Source: Amphimedon queenslandica
Taxonomy: Eukaryota; Porifera; Demospongiae; Haplosclerida; Niphatidae
DNA: 64,000 nt
Reading direction: 5' to 3'
Assembly (NCBI RefSeq): GCF_000090795.2
Contig: NW_003546275.1
Span: 238,787-302,786, forward strand
Positions 24,001 through 34,921 of this stretch are shown here, piece by piece. Within the stretch, counting starts at the first letter, position 1. Every line of letters starts with the position of its first letter. The position numbers and the translations under genes are program-made. Under the pieces are notes generated by a model. It was given only the letters and a program-made list of their open reading frames with translations, did not search any database and was not told the origin of the DNA.

Positions 24001-24447
24001 TAAATTATCGAACTACTACCTCTACTTTTAAAATTTACAATACAATTTACCTTTCGCATTAAAGGCTTCTTCTTCGGCCTGTTCAAGCTGATTCTGGAGT
24101 TGATATACTTGCTCTGACAACTTATCTTTCTCTGTATTTAGTCTCGCATTCTCGTTAATAGTAATATCCAGTTCATTTTTCAAGGCAGAGAGGCGCTCCA
24201 TCAAGGACCTCTTTTGATCTTGGTCTTCTTGGAGTCTAGCCTGGAGCTGATCTATTTCCTTCTTCTTTTCTTTAATGTCTAACAACAGCTTATCTTTCTG
24301 CTCAGTATTCTCATGAATAATCTCATCCTTCCTGGCCAGTTCATTTTCCAAGGCAGTGAGACGCTCTATCGAGGCCCTGTTCTCATCTTGGAGTGTCTCA
24401 ATCTCGCTTTGGAGTCTCTCGACCTCGCTCAAAGGAGCAGTAGCCAT
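21093..24447 (-). CDS. Large coiled-coil protein, 1051 aa, unidentified
   Basis: Exons (minus): 24051-24447, 23802-23910, 21093-23742; 3156 nt. The 2650-nt third exon is unusually long for this window. Nearly the whole protein is heptad-patterned Glu/Lys/Leu-rich coiled coil from residue 5 to about 1010. A short non-helical insert around residues 255-280 has STPVTPFKTLPEE. It holds possible proline-directed phosphorylation sites and lies next to a CQLCRKREH Cys pair. A Ser/Asp-rich break (ESSSSSDEEPRCD) occurs further on. The tail EDIIYEPDTPTSERI also has a TP site. No globular domain was seen. Composition resembles golgins, centrosomal proteins and myosin-tail-like scaffolds; I cannot choose. 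The start codon is 133 bp from that of DDX27 on the other strand. Confidence 0.85.
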
Positions 24448-24580
24448 TGATACGACTACGAGCTCTCCTGCAGCTGCAAATGCAAATTTGAAATTGAAAA
24501 TTAAAACGTGTTAAGTACGGACGTGTACGATTAATTACGTTCACCACGTGCTGTAGTGCTGTCAATTTGTCAGAGATAAT
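24448..24580. promoter_or_regulatory. Divergent promoter with E-box, coiled-coil / DDX27
   Basis: 133 bp between start codons. It contains one canonical E-box CACGTG at 24545-24550, 30 bp before the DDX27 ATG, and ACGT strings at 24519-24538. Myc/Max-type factors binding CACGTG control ribosome-biogenesis genes in other animals. DDX27 is such a gene, so the site is a plausible regulatory element. Confidence 0.4.
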
Positions 24581-27500
24581 ATGGAGCTTCTTCCTACAAT
24601 AGAGGAAGATGACGAAACCCTAGTACAACCAGAAGAGAGTGAAAATGAGGATGAGGTATTTTTAAGCTGGGTAAATATAATTTTAAACCAATTTTTAGTC
24701 TTTGAAGAAGGTGTGTCCATTTTCTAACGACTTTAAGTTCAATCTAGAAGGAGGAGGAGGGAAGGATGGAGGAATGTTTGATTGGTATATTGACGATGCA
24801 ATAGTAATGGCTTCAAAGAAAAATGTCAGCAAACCACACCCACTAATTACCAATTTACCACACCTATTTAATTATAATTATATTCCTGTTAATTAATGGA
24901 TTTGTATGTGTATTGTTTTTATAGAGTATCCCCGTCAATTCGATTGATGCAAAGATTTATAGAGCAAGAGAAATGAGGAAACTAAAGGTGTAAAATATAG
25001 AGAGAGTCTCGTGTGTTAATATTGTTATTTATAGATGGAGAGATTAAAAGAAGAGAAAGGTAATGATGAAACCTCATTAGCCGATGATGATACTTCAGGT
25101 TCTACTAATATGATTTTACATGTGCTTTACTGTTTATATGCAGATAGTGAATCAGAGGAAGAAGAGGATGAAATTATTAATACTACAACCGATAAGGTTA
25201 TTAGGATTATTGTTATTATTATTAATCTTTAATAGGAGGAAAGAAAGAAGGCTTTTTTCTCTCGTGCCCCAGTACTATCAGTAAATGTGGCATTTACTGA
25301 TATGAATCTATCCAGACCATTACTAAAGGTATACATACATGTACATATAAGTGTCAATAATTAATTAATATTTAATATTATACACAGGCAGTGACATTGT
25401 TAGGGTTTACTTCACCTACTTCAGTGCAAGCACGGACCATTCCGTTGGCTTTAATGGGTAAAGATATATGCGCCTGTGCTGCTACTGGAACTGGTAATTA
25501 ATTTTAAATTAATAAATTAGCATGTATATTATAATAATTATAGTGTCAAACATTTACCACACATAATTAAGACTAAACTGGGAGCACTTGACAATAATAC
25601 AAACATTAATATTACCATAGATGTTACTAAATAAAAGTTTATTGCCCCCTGTTTTTGCCATGTGTAGTGAGTGTTTTTGCCATGCGTAGTGAGACTAGTT
25701 CCCCCCCAAGCAAAATTTTCTATATTGAACTCTGCTACGTGTACGTCTGCTGAAGATACCCTTTACTATATGTATCCTTCTGTGGGGATGAGAAGACTGC
25801 CTTCTTGGCCTCATTCTCTTCCTCTTCCTTTGTTTCATCTTTCTTTGTTTCATCTCCCTTTGTTCCATCTCTCTTTGTTTATTTTTACTACCTAATTGGT
25901 AAATTAAAGATGATCATAAATTTATGATCATAGAAATTCATACACTGGGCAACTTTATTGCGAGCACCTTTTTGTGTGGTCTTGCCAAAAGTTAAAAGTC
26001 TCCCTACTTTTTGAACATCAAAGGTTTTGCCAGCAACAAAGTTGCCTAGTTTTGTTGGACTTAAAGCTTTACTTTGAGGTTCACTGTTTTAATTTGATAA
26101 TGAAAGAAATAATCAATGTATACCATGTAGTGTAAAATTTTTGAGGGCTTTAAATTTTGTGAATTTCGCGATTTTTTGAAGATTTGCGAAAATTACCTCC
26201 GCAAAAATTGAATTATTACAGTACAAGATGGTAGACAGCATAAACTTGTGAAAATTAAATTCACAAAATAGATTTTTAGGCAAATTCGCGACCTTTGAAA
26301 ATTTTTTGCTATACGGTAAACCAGAGGAGTCTCACTTAAAATTGTGGTTTAATGCATTTTACAAAAAACTATAAATTTATTTTCCAAAAATTTGACCCTT
26401 GATTGCCAAGTTAAATTGTGAAATGAATTACTATACAGCGTTGTTTGACTAATTAATGAGGGCAGGTACTGACCTTTTGGCGCCAAATCAATTTTGTGAA
26501 AGGCCTGAACATAACGATATGCTTCACTGCCATCTACTTGTGTTATGATTTCAAGCTGTTCTTTATCTGGAACAGCTCCTTTAATCTCCTGTTTTATTGC
26601 ATTATAGCCTTTCAACGATTTTGGGTTCTTTGGAAAGATAGTTGCAAAATTCTTGCCTCCAATTTTTTTAATTTTATACATGTCTAAAAAGAGAATATGA
26701 ACATTTTTGAATTGAGAATAATAACTCACTGATCTATTGTTCCACTAATATTACTTGTGCCTTGATTTAAAGAACTTCTAAAAAGGACCAACCATTTTAT
26801 TTAAAGCCACACCTCTTCATTAACAATCAACCCACGTGACTATCGGTAAAGAGGCTCATTGTTTATTCATTGTTGTTAATTGAATACGTCACTTAATTGA
26901 ATTCATATTTTCTCACGTTACGCAGGTAGGTAGGTATGTTAGTATTCATTACGATGATTATTCGTTATTCATAATATAAGTATGTGTATAGTCAAATAAG
27001 GAATGGTTATGTGGGTAGCAAAGGAAACTATGCACAGTTAGCTCAGGAGCATCATATTACTTAAGATGCATTTTTCTTATCGGTGAAGGGAAACAGGCAA
27101 TTAACTTTTGTTCTCCCTTTTTCAGGCACTGCTTCAATTTAGATCATGTATGTGATAATTTGTGAGTGATATTTTGTTATGTGGGATATATTTATTTTAT
27201 TATACAAGTGATAACCTATATGTAGGACTGGGGTCAATTTTCAAGATGGCGGCCATTTTTATAATTTTCAAACACATAATATAATTGATATATTAGATTT
27301 GCCTGTTCTGTTATATGCAATAGTATTTTATTGTCAGATAGTGAATGATACTTCAAGGCTGGAATAAGAGATATAACTTTCAGTAGTAATGTGTTTCTTG
27401 CTTAAAATTTAGTTATGATCATGTTGCACTTGCAATGACTTCATAAAAAATAATTTTTATGAATTAACAGAAGTGGCTCAGACTTTCTGCATACATGACT

Positions 27501-29842
27501 ATGAATGTAATAAAAATTGGCACATATATTTTGCATATACTATATTTTAGTTGCATTATTAAGTGTTGTAAATGTATACTTGGTGTGTTCTCTTGCAGGT
27601 AAAACAGCTGCTTTCATGCTGCCTATCTTAGAGCGTCTTCTCTATCGTCCAACTAGAATGAGATCAACTCGTGTATTGATACTACTACCAACAAGGGAAC
27701 TGGCCATACAGGTAATGTATCCACTTATAGTGACATTGGTATTGAATCATCTGTAACAGGTTCATTCTGTTGGAAAAGCTTTAGCTCAAAATACAAAAAT
27801 AGATCTTTGCTTGGCAGCTGGTGCGTAGATCTATAATGATAACATTACTTTCTCGTTATTTGTGTAGGCGGATTGGAAGGGCGGAGTCAAGAAGCCTCGC
27901 TGCGTAAGAGTCCAGATATAGTTATAGCTACCCCAGGAAGACTAGTTGATCATTTACACAATACACCATCATTTAGCTTACAGGCCATTGAAATACTAGT
28001 ACTGGATGAAGCTGATAGGTAATGATACTTCATATTTCCATTCCTGTATTTTTATTCCTATACCTCATTCTCCATCCTCATTCTTTCAGAATGTTAGATG
28101 AACATTTCCTTGATCAAATGAATGAAATCATAAGATTATGTCCAGTGAGCAGACAGACGCTTCTCTTCTCAGCGACCATGACGGATGAAGTATAGCTATT
28201 GTGAGACTCCATTGTTGTATTATTGCTTTGTAGGTGGAGGAGCTGGCAAGGCTAAGTCTTCACAATCCAGTCCGTGTGTTTGTTGATAGTAATACTGATA
28301 CAGCTGATAATCTTCATCAGGAGTTTGTTAGAATAAGATCAAACAAAGAGGCTGATAGAGAGGCTATTGTATCAGGTATGGTTACCTATTTCCAAGTACT
28401 ATGTACATGTATGTAATATACTTCTTAAAGTTGCTCAAAAATTGGGCCAAAGTCCCTGTACTATAGTTGGTCAAATTTGTCAAAAATGACAAGTTGATAA
28501 TTTGTCATTTTTATAATTTTTTCTGATATATATACATATTTTAATGTTGTGTAGAAAGTTTGAGCTGATCCCAATCAAAATTGGATTTTTTACAAATTTT
28601 TAAAGTTACTCAAAAATTGGGCCAAAGTCCCTGTACTATAGTACAGGGATTTTGGTCAAATTTCATCAAAAAGGAAAAGTTGAGAATTCTCCATTTTTAT
28701 AATTTTTTCTGATACATATACATGTTCTTATGTTGTGTAGAAAGTTTCAACGAATTCCAAACAAATTTGGATTTTTTATGAATTTAAAGTTGCTCAAAAA
28801 TTGGGCCAAAGTACTCAATGTAATGTTACTTTACTGAATGTACTAATAATAGTATATGATGTAATTGACCATTATATATTTCTATCCTTTCTTATATAGC
28901 ACTCTGTTTACGTTCCTTTAAAGATCACTGTCTCGTGTTTGTTCCCACCAAGAAACAGGCTCACAGGCAGCGTCTCATTCTCGGTCTCCTCGGCATCAAA
29001 ACCTCTGAACTCCACGGGAGCCTAACCCAGCTCCAGCGCCTTGAAGCACTCAAGGGTTTCAAAGAGGCTGAGGTCGACATCCTCATTGCTACTGACCTGG
29101 CAGCAAGAGGACTAGACATTGAGAATGTTAGGACGGTTATTAACTATAGCATGCCACCAACTGTGAAGCAATACATTCACAGAGTAGGTAGGACTGCCAG
29201 AGCTGGGAAGAGTGGAAAGTAAGCTATTGATATTAGGAATACTCATGTTGTGGTGGAGCATGTGACAATGATGTTTTATGTTTATGTTTAATTGGATGTT
29301 TAGCCTTGCAATTAGGTAGTTCACTGTTTTCTTTCTTTCTCTTTTTTCTGTCTTTCTCAAGGTCTGTCACTCTTGTCGGAGAGAAAGGTCGTAAGGTTTT
29401 GAAAGAGATTGTAAAAGGCGCCAAATGTCCACCAAAGAATCGAGTCATTCCAGCTGAAGTCATCGAGAAATACAAATCAAAAATATCATCACTTGAAAGC
29501 GAGATAAGAGACATCTTGAAACAAGAAGAAGAGGAGAAACAGGTATTTGAAACTCGTTTGACCAGTTTTTGAAGTCCTTTAGGTACGTGTTGCACAGATG
29601 GAAGTGACAAAAGCTAACAATATGATAGTCCACCATGATGAGATACACAGCAGACCACCTCGTGTGTGGTTCCAGGATAATAATAATAAAGGAAAAGGAA
29701 AGAAGAGGAAACAATTTGGTATATACATTTAGGAACTTTTGATCTGTTACAGCTATCATGTACATGTACATGTAGGTGACGGTAGTGATAAAGGAGGCAA
29801 GAAAGCAAAGATTGAAGAAACAGTAAATTACTATTGTTGTTA

Positions 29843-29909
<67 letters not shown>

Positions 29910-29935
29910 CATTATTATTATTATTATTATTATCA

Positions 29936-29970
<35 letters not shown>

Positions 29971-30352
29971 TTATACAAACTATAGGAAGAAGAAAAGGCT
30001 GCTAGGAGGGAGATGGAGTTCCAGATGAGAGAAGCAAAGAGAGCAAACAAACATAAGAAATACCCAACACTCTCTGAGATTGGGAGCGGAAAGAAAAGAG
30101 GAAAAGGTGCTTGATAACTTTTGTGTGGTATCTTTGAGATCTTTTTTTTTAAATTGTAGGTCGAAGTAATCCTCAGCCAGTGATTAATGAGTCATTGTTT
30201 GCTCGTACTCAGAAGAAGACTTTGAAGAAGGATAAGACTCGTGTTGTTGTGAAATCAAAGGGAAATAATTTCAAATCAAAGAAGAGGTCAGAGAGCAAAT
30301 AATTGCTTAATTGGGATTTTATTATTTATTTTTCAGGTATAAAAGAAAGTGA
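24581..30352 (+). CDS. DEAD-box RNA helicase DDX27 (Drs1)
   Basis: Nucleolar ATP-dependent RNA helicase of 60S pre-rRNA processing. Exons: 24581-24655, 24699-24824, 24925-24987, 25035-25098, 25144-25196, 25236-25328, 25388-25493, 27599-27711, 27760-27820, 27868-28018, 28090-28189, 28234-28375, 28900-29218, 29362-29542, 29583-29718, 29776-29822, 29986-30106, 30160-30286, 30337-30352; 2094 nt (697 aa). Motifs in order: Q motif [17 protein letters not shown] (split by the 2.1-kb intron), Ia PTRELAIQ, Ib TPGRL, II DEAD, III SAT, then [27 protein letters not shown]. The acidic N-terminus and Lys-rich tail ending NFKSKKRYKRK match DDX27. Several donors are the unusual GTCAG type. Intron 7 contains a candidate nested antisense gene and a MITE; intron 12 contains satellite copies. 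Confidence 0.96.
25695..26681 (-). CDS. Candidate nested antisense gene inside DDX27 intron 7
   Basis: Three possible exons on the minus strand: 26470-26683 (ATG at 26679-26681), 25944-26083, 25695-25891. The coding parts sum to 549 nt (182 aa). Exon 1 encodes [16 protein letters not shown], then [15 protein letters not shown] and [17 protein letters not shown]. Exon 2 encodes [20 protein letters not shown] and [19 protein letters not shown]. Exon 3 is a very basic tail ([20 protein letters not shown]). Evidence is protein-like composition in consecutive open frames with plausible acceptors (TTTTTAG, CCAATTAG); the exon 1 donor is weak and could be GTCAGT instead. No family recognised. A CACGTGAC motif at 26833-26840 lies about 150 bp upstream. 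Alternatives are a decaying gene fragment or chance frames. Confidence 0.35.
25910..25931. repeat. Perfect 22-bp palindrome
   Basis: A perfect inverted repeat with half-site ATGATCATAAA, containing two TGATCA hexamers. It sits inside the proposed 52-bp second intron of the nested gene and inside DDX27 intron 7. It could form a hairpin in RNA of either strand. Confidence 0.8.
26123..26316. mobile_element. MITE-like element with TA target duplication
   Basis: About 194 bp with imperfect terminal inverted repeats of roughly 20-25 bp. The left end is CCATGTAGTGTAAAATTTTT; the right end, read inward, is CCGTATAGCAAAAAATTTTC. It is flanked by TA on both sides (26121-26122 and 26317-26318), the pattern expected for Tc1/mariner-derived MITEs. 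The interior is rich in TTCGCGA/TTTGCGAA-type strings and has no coding potential. It lies between two exons of the candidate nested gene. Confidence 0.6.
28427..28812 (-). repeat. Satellite array (subfamily A), core on - strand, DDX27 intron 12
   Basis: Two full units plus a partial. CCCTGTACTATAG starts near 28454 and 28629, a spacing of 175 bp. The first palindrome has lost its right arm; the second is intact. The unit carries TGTGTAGAAAGTTTGAGCTG, the reverse complement of the shared core. The copies are more diverged than those at 1886 and 12745. Confidence 0.85.
29834..29971. repeat. ATT microsatellite, about 138 bp
   Basis: A long ATT/TTA tract with a few CAT interruptions in DDX27 intron 16, just before the acceptor at 29985. 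All long frames across it are repeat artefacts. Confidence 0.95.
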
Positions 30353-30669
30353 GGTTTTCTATTGACTGTAATTACTAGGAAATGTTAAATGTGTTTGTTA
30401 ATTTGTTAATTGAAAGAATATGATTAACATGTTTTGGGTAAACAGCTATACTCAAATTAGAAATTAAATTTGTTTTGACCATACATGTTTTGTGTGGCTT
30501 CATAGTAATTTTGTTACTGATGTCTGTTTAAGAAGTAATTTTTCTTTCAACTATATAAAAATATAAAAGATTTACAATTTTGTTTATTTAACCAATCCTA
30601 AAAAACAATTATTAAGTACCGTGAATACAATTAGAGCCACAATTGATTTTTAAGTGGCATTGACACTCT

Positions 30670-31812
30670 TCACAAGCTAGACTGAGAGGGTACATATGCA
30701 TTTATATCTGCAGAGGTACCAAACATTGTGACAACGTTCCCAGACGAGTCCAAGTTATAAAACTCGAGTACTTGATCCTGTGCATCCTGACATTGGTAAC
30801 TCAGGTGGCGATCAAAGGACTGGCGTAGTCTGTCAGACTTCTTTCCCTTTTCCGATTTGAATCCAAGCGCCCTCTTGATGGCTTTTACGAAAATAAGGAA
30901 TATGTCCCATTTTTTAATGGAGGCTATCACAAACATGCAGTGGCCTTTCTTCCAGCCTGGGTTTCGCTCCGTGAAAAACTTAACGTGAGGGTTCTTCAAT
31001 TCTTCCTTAGTGATAGGGGCAACGTAGTTCTTTAGTTGCGTCATTTCTCTCTCCAGTACAAAGGTATCTGGGTTGTAGACCTCATCAGGACGTCGGACCG
31101 AATTGGCAAAGTCGTTTATCAAATTCCGTTCAAATTCTGGTATCTCAGAGTGATAAGATGGATACACATTACCTAACGTTCGCTGAAAGGCCAAGTAGCT
31201 TTTGTAGCTAAAGCATTTTATAAGCAAATACACGGGGGTCTGGGGATGAAACAAAATTTCCTTGAGTATGTGGTAGAAAACGATGTAGTACAGAAGGGGG
31301 CCCCCTTGGTATTGATTCTCAAAGAAAGCCAGACCCATTTTGATGAGGGTACATTTCTGTCCGCCTTTAATTTCTGTGGCCTTGTCCAGTAGACACATGC
31401 CACGGAGTGAGCCATCAACTTTGTCACGACAAATGATAACAAATTTATAGCTGAGGACAGCTTTACGAAACATGTCAAAGGTCACGTCGGTATCGACTAT
31501 ATGCTTGCCAAATGAAAATAGCTCGTTCATTGAGGTAGTGTCCAGTAATGAGCTCTTGCAGACGTAGGCATGTAAACGGAGTCTATGGCTGACATTCCTA
31601 CGAGTTCCTTTCCCACCAAAGGCAACGTTCCACAAAATAAAGTGCTCCCTCAGTTGGTATAGGACATTACCTATGACTCTTAGCAGTTTTCGGCCAAAAT
31701 AGAACAGGAGAGTAACAAAGAGAACCCGCCAGAAGACACCAACTAGAAAGGCCTGCCACTGCATTTTGGAGTTTTGGGAGGGGCTCGTATTTGGGTGTGG
31801 CTGAAGGTGCAA
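30670..31812 (-). CDS. Intronless protein of about 380 aa, membrane-anchored, possibly GNAT-like
   Basis: Single open frame with no splice signals inside, unlike every neighbour. The start is ambiguous: 31812 gives 380 aa; an internal ATG 16 codons later (MQWQAFLVGVFW) would begin right at the hydrophobic helix AFLVGVFWRVLFVTLLFYF. A soluble basic/aromatic body follows. Segments FVIICRDKVDGSLRGMCLLD and KMGLAFFENQYQGGPLLYY, then VFYHILKEIL, have the strand-strand-helix feel of GNAT acetyltransferases, but I see no diagnostic acetyl-CoA loop. The C-terminal 70 residues are Lys/Arg- then Gln/Ser-rich. It is divergent from the aminotransferase gene, with 168 bp between starts. It could be a retrocopy, a transferred gene or a lineage-specific family. 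Confidence 0.75.
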   Translation of the reverse strand: MHLQPHPNTSPSQNSKMQWQAFLVGVFWRVLFVTLLFYFGRKLLRVIGNVLYQLREHFILWNVAFGGKGTRRNVSHRLRLHAYVCKSSLLDTTSMNELFSFGKHIVDTDVTFDMFRKAVLSYKFVIICRDKVDGSLRGMCLLDKATEIKGGQKCTLIKMGLAFFENQYQGGPLLYYIVFYHILKEILFHPQTPVYLLIKCFSYKSYLAFQRTLGNVYPSYHSEIPEFERNLINDFANSVRRPDEVYNPDTFVLEREMTQLKNYVAPITKEELKNPHVKFFTERNPGWKKGHCMFVIASIKKWDIFLIFVKAIKRALGFKSEKGKKSDRLRQSFDRHLSYQCQDAQDQVLEFYNLDSSGNVVTMFGTSADINAYVPSQSSL

Positions 31813-31980
31813 CCAAATTAATTAAAAACATGGCGTCATCTCTAAAGTTATTCACATCATTGTCTTGCTAATGCTAGCATTTCTTTGGAACAAAACAACA
31901 ACAAGCTCCCACTGTCCTTTCAATATTCACACCAGGAACTCGCATGTGAAGCGACATAGGCGTGGCAGAGTATCGAAATC
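31813..31980. promoter_or_regulatory. Divergent promoter, intronless gene / alanine aminotransferase
   Basis: 168 bp between start codons of head-to-head genes. No TATA box, E-box or other recognised element. Confidence 0.35.
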
Positions 31981-34706
31981 ATGATTGGAGCAAGTGTGAC
32001 AAGAGGAATCTCTCTAACTCGCTCTCTTCTCTCAAGGAATTGGTTGGAGATGGCCGGTACTAAAGCAGCCTATACTACAGTCTCTCCTCCTCACATGCAG
32101 CGCGAGGTACCACTCACCATCCAAAATCTCAACCCGTGCATCAGAGAGATGGAGTACGCGGTGAGAGGTGCTGTACCACTTGAAGCACTAAGGATAGCTA
32201 ACGAGTTGAAACAGGTATTTATTGCGGGAGCTCAGTATAGTTTATATAAGAATTGATTTGATAGCTCCTCTATGTAAATAAATCATTAATCACTCTCATT
32301 TTTTGTGGGATTAGCTGTTAATTTTTCAGCAATTGTTTTTAATTATGCATTTTTGGCATGACTTCTAGGGCGTCAAGTATCCATTCAAGGAAGTTGTCTT
32401 TGCTAATATTGGTGATTGTCAAGGCACTGGTCAGAAACCCCTCACATTTGTGAGACAGCTCATAGCTTGCACTGCTGACACATCACTCCTTGATAAAGGA
32501 ATCTATCCGCCCGATGTTTGCGAGAGAGCAAGAGCAATTCTTGCTGACTGTGGAGGTGCCAGCTTAGGTAATGTGAAACCACCAGATATGAATAAGAATG
32601 AAATCATAGATAATGAATATTATGCATTGATGTCATGGGCTGTATTATGTGCCATTATGTAACATTGATGTTGAATAGAATAGATACAATGTACATGTAT
32701 GTTACTATTGTATGGCCATATATTGACATCTCTTTCATTCAATTGCCTATTCACTTCTCTCTATCATAGGCTCGTATACTGATTCACGCGGTATCACTAT
32801 AATAAGGAAGCATGTGCAAGAGTTTATAACAGCACGTGATGGGATACCAGCAAACTACGAGAGCATATTCTTAACTAATGGAGCAACTGATGGTATAAAG
32901 GTAATGCTAATTGTTACAGGCAGCATGCATTGATAGTGTATTGTTATTGAAAGTTATATAGTCTGTATTGATATTATGTGAAGAATAACAGTGTACTGTT
33001 TGTGTTGGCTTTGGAGTGCACATGTCTTTTACTGTTTTCATTGAATGCATTGCTTTAGGCTGCCATAGCTTTGTGTTTGATGGAAGACAAGAAAGCTGGA
33101 GTGATGATACCAATACCTCAGTATCCTCTGTACAGTGCTGCCATTACTGAACTGAATGCTCATGCTGTAAGAGAGAGAGAGAGAGAGAGAGGATAAAGAA
33201 AACTGAAACTAATGTTTTAAATTTCAATAGATAAATTATTATCTTGATGAGGATAATGATTGGAGCATTCGTATGGAAGAGTTGGAGCGTTCCTTAGAAG
33301 AATCTATAAAAGAGAACAAGTCCAAGCCGAAAATTTTGGTTGTCATTAATCCTGGAAACCCAACAGGTAATCCTTGTATTAGTAACAGTACTACTTGAAA
33401 GAATATATTTATTGCTATGGTATACTTTATGTAGGTCAGTGTCTACCTGAGGATAATATGAAGGAAATTATCAAATTCTGTCACAGGAATAGTCTTCTTC
33501 TCTTAGCTGATGAGGTACTGTAAACTGTTTAGCTTTCATTATTGTCATTTCTTTTGTAGGTCTATCAGGAGAATGTTTATGTTGAAAGCAGGAATTTCAG
33601 CTCATTTAGGAAAGTCTTGCTTGAGATGGGAAAGGATTACAAAGACTTTCAGTTAATGTCCTTCAACTCAACATCTAAAGGCTTCATTGGAGAGTAAGGA
33701 GAGAAAGAAAAGAGAGATATTTGGATGAGAGAAAATGATGGTTAATTAACTGGGTATCATTTTTTAGGTGTGGTATCAGGGGTGGCTATGTTGAGATGAT
33801 TGGGTTTCCCGAGGATCTACTCCAACAGGTGTACAAGGTTTTCTCTGTTCGTCTTTGCGCCAATTCCATTGGACAAGTTGTGGTTGATGTGATGGTTAAG
33901 CCACCGCAAAAAGGAGACCCATCATTTGAACTGTTTGATGAAGTAAGAATTACTAAGAAAGAGGGTGGGGAAAGAAATACAATGAGAATAAGTAGAAGAA
34001 AAAATTGTTCATATTTTAAAGTTAGCAGTGTAACTTTTTTATGATTTTTATTTTTAGGAGAGACAGTTTATTTTGCAGTCACTAAAAAGGAAGTCTGTCA
34101 TGGTATATGAGAAGTTTAACAGCATACCTGGCATCAAGTGCAACAGGCTGCAAGGATCCATGTATGCATTCCCTCAGATTGAGATACCAGAAGGAGCTCT
34201 GAAAGATGCACATGTACATATAATAACTTCATTTAATACATGTACTTGTACTTTAAGCACTTTTAAATACCTGTAGCAAGTAAAATCATGCTAATTCCAA
34301 TATTTGAGGATTGGAAAAATTCACAATAATTTAGGCCAAAATTTTTATTTTATTGCTGAATATGAAAATACTGGAGGCTAGCTTTATAGTTTCATTTTAT
34401 TATAGAAAGAGGATCCTAATATGACCCTTGATACATTCTATTGTCTTGAGTTGTTGCGTCAAGAAGGAATTTGTTTTGTCCCTGGTACAGGGTTTGGGCA
34501 GAGACCAGGAACCTTGCATATAAGGTAAAGCACTATTAATCTGTTGCATACCTGAAGCAATAATAATTTATTGCACCTATTTCACTTATTTAATTTTGTA
34601 TTTTTCCCATTTTAGGACAACTATTCTACCTAAAGAGGATGTGTTGGGTCGTGTTCTGGAGCGCTTTGAAAGCTTTCACAAGAAATTTACGGCTAAATAC
34701 CAGTAG
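31981..34706 (+). CDS. Alanine aminotransferase, mitochondrial type
   Basis: PLP enzyme converting alanine and 2-oxoglutarate to pyruvate and glutamate. Exons: 31981-32214, 32369-32567, 32770-32900, 33059-33166, 33231-33366, 33435-33514, 33560-33693, 33768-33942, 34058-34213, 34406-34524, 34616-34706; 1563 nt (520 aa, near 523 in vertebrate GPT2). The N-terminus [20 protein letters not shown] is Arg/Ser-rich without acids, a probable mitochondrial presequence. A second in-frame ATG at 32050 would give a cytosolic form. Conserved parts: [93 protein letters not shown] (the Schiff-base Lys in STSKG) and [15 protein letters not shown]. Every key residue I can place is present. Confidence 0.97.
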
Positions 34707-34921
34707 CTGTATACACGTGGAACCTTTTGCAACCTTTCATGAGTCACATTTTAGTTGCATAAAATGTGGCCATTATAATTTATTTTTTTAAATAATAATG
34801 CTAATTGTTTTTTGTGCCATAATAGTGAATAATTATTATTAATAAATAATTCTATAACCAGTTCAGCTAAACACTCTCATCCAGATGGTGCAGTATGAGT
34901 ATTAATACATTACAAGTACTT

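Noticed and set aside
29460-30050. Long Ile-rich and Tyr-rich frames
   Set aside because: Artefacts of the ATT microsatellite in DDX27 intron 16.
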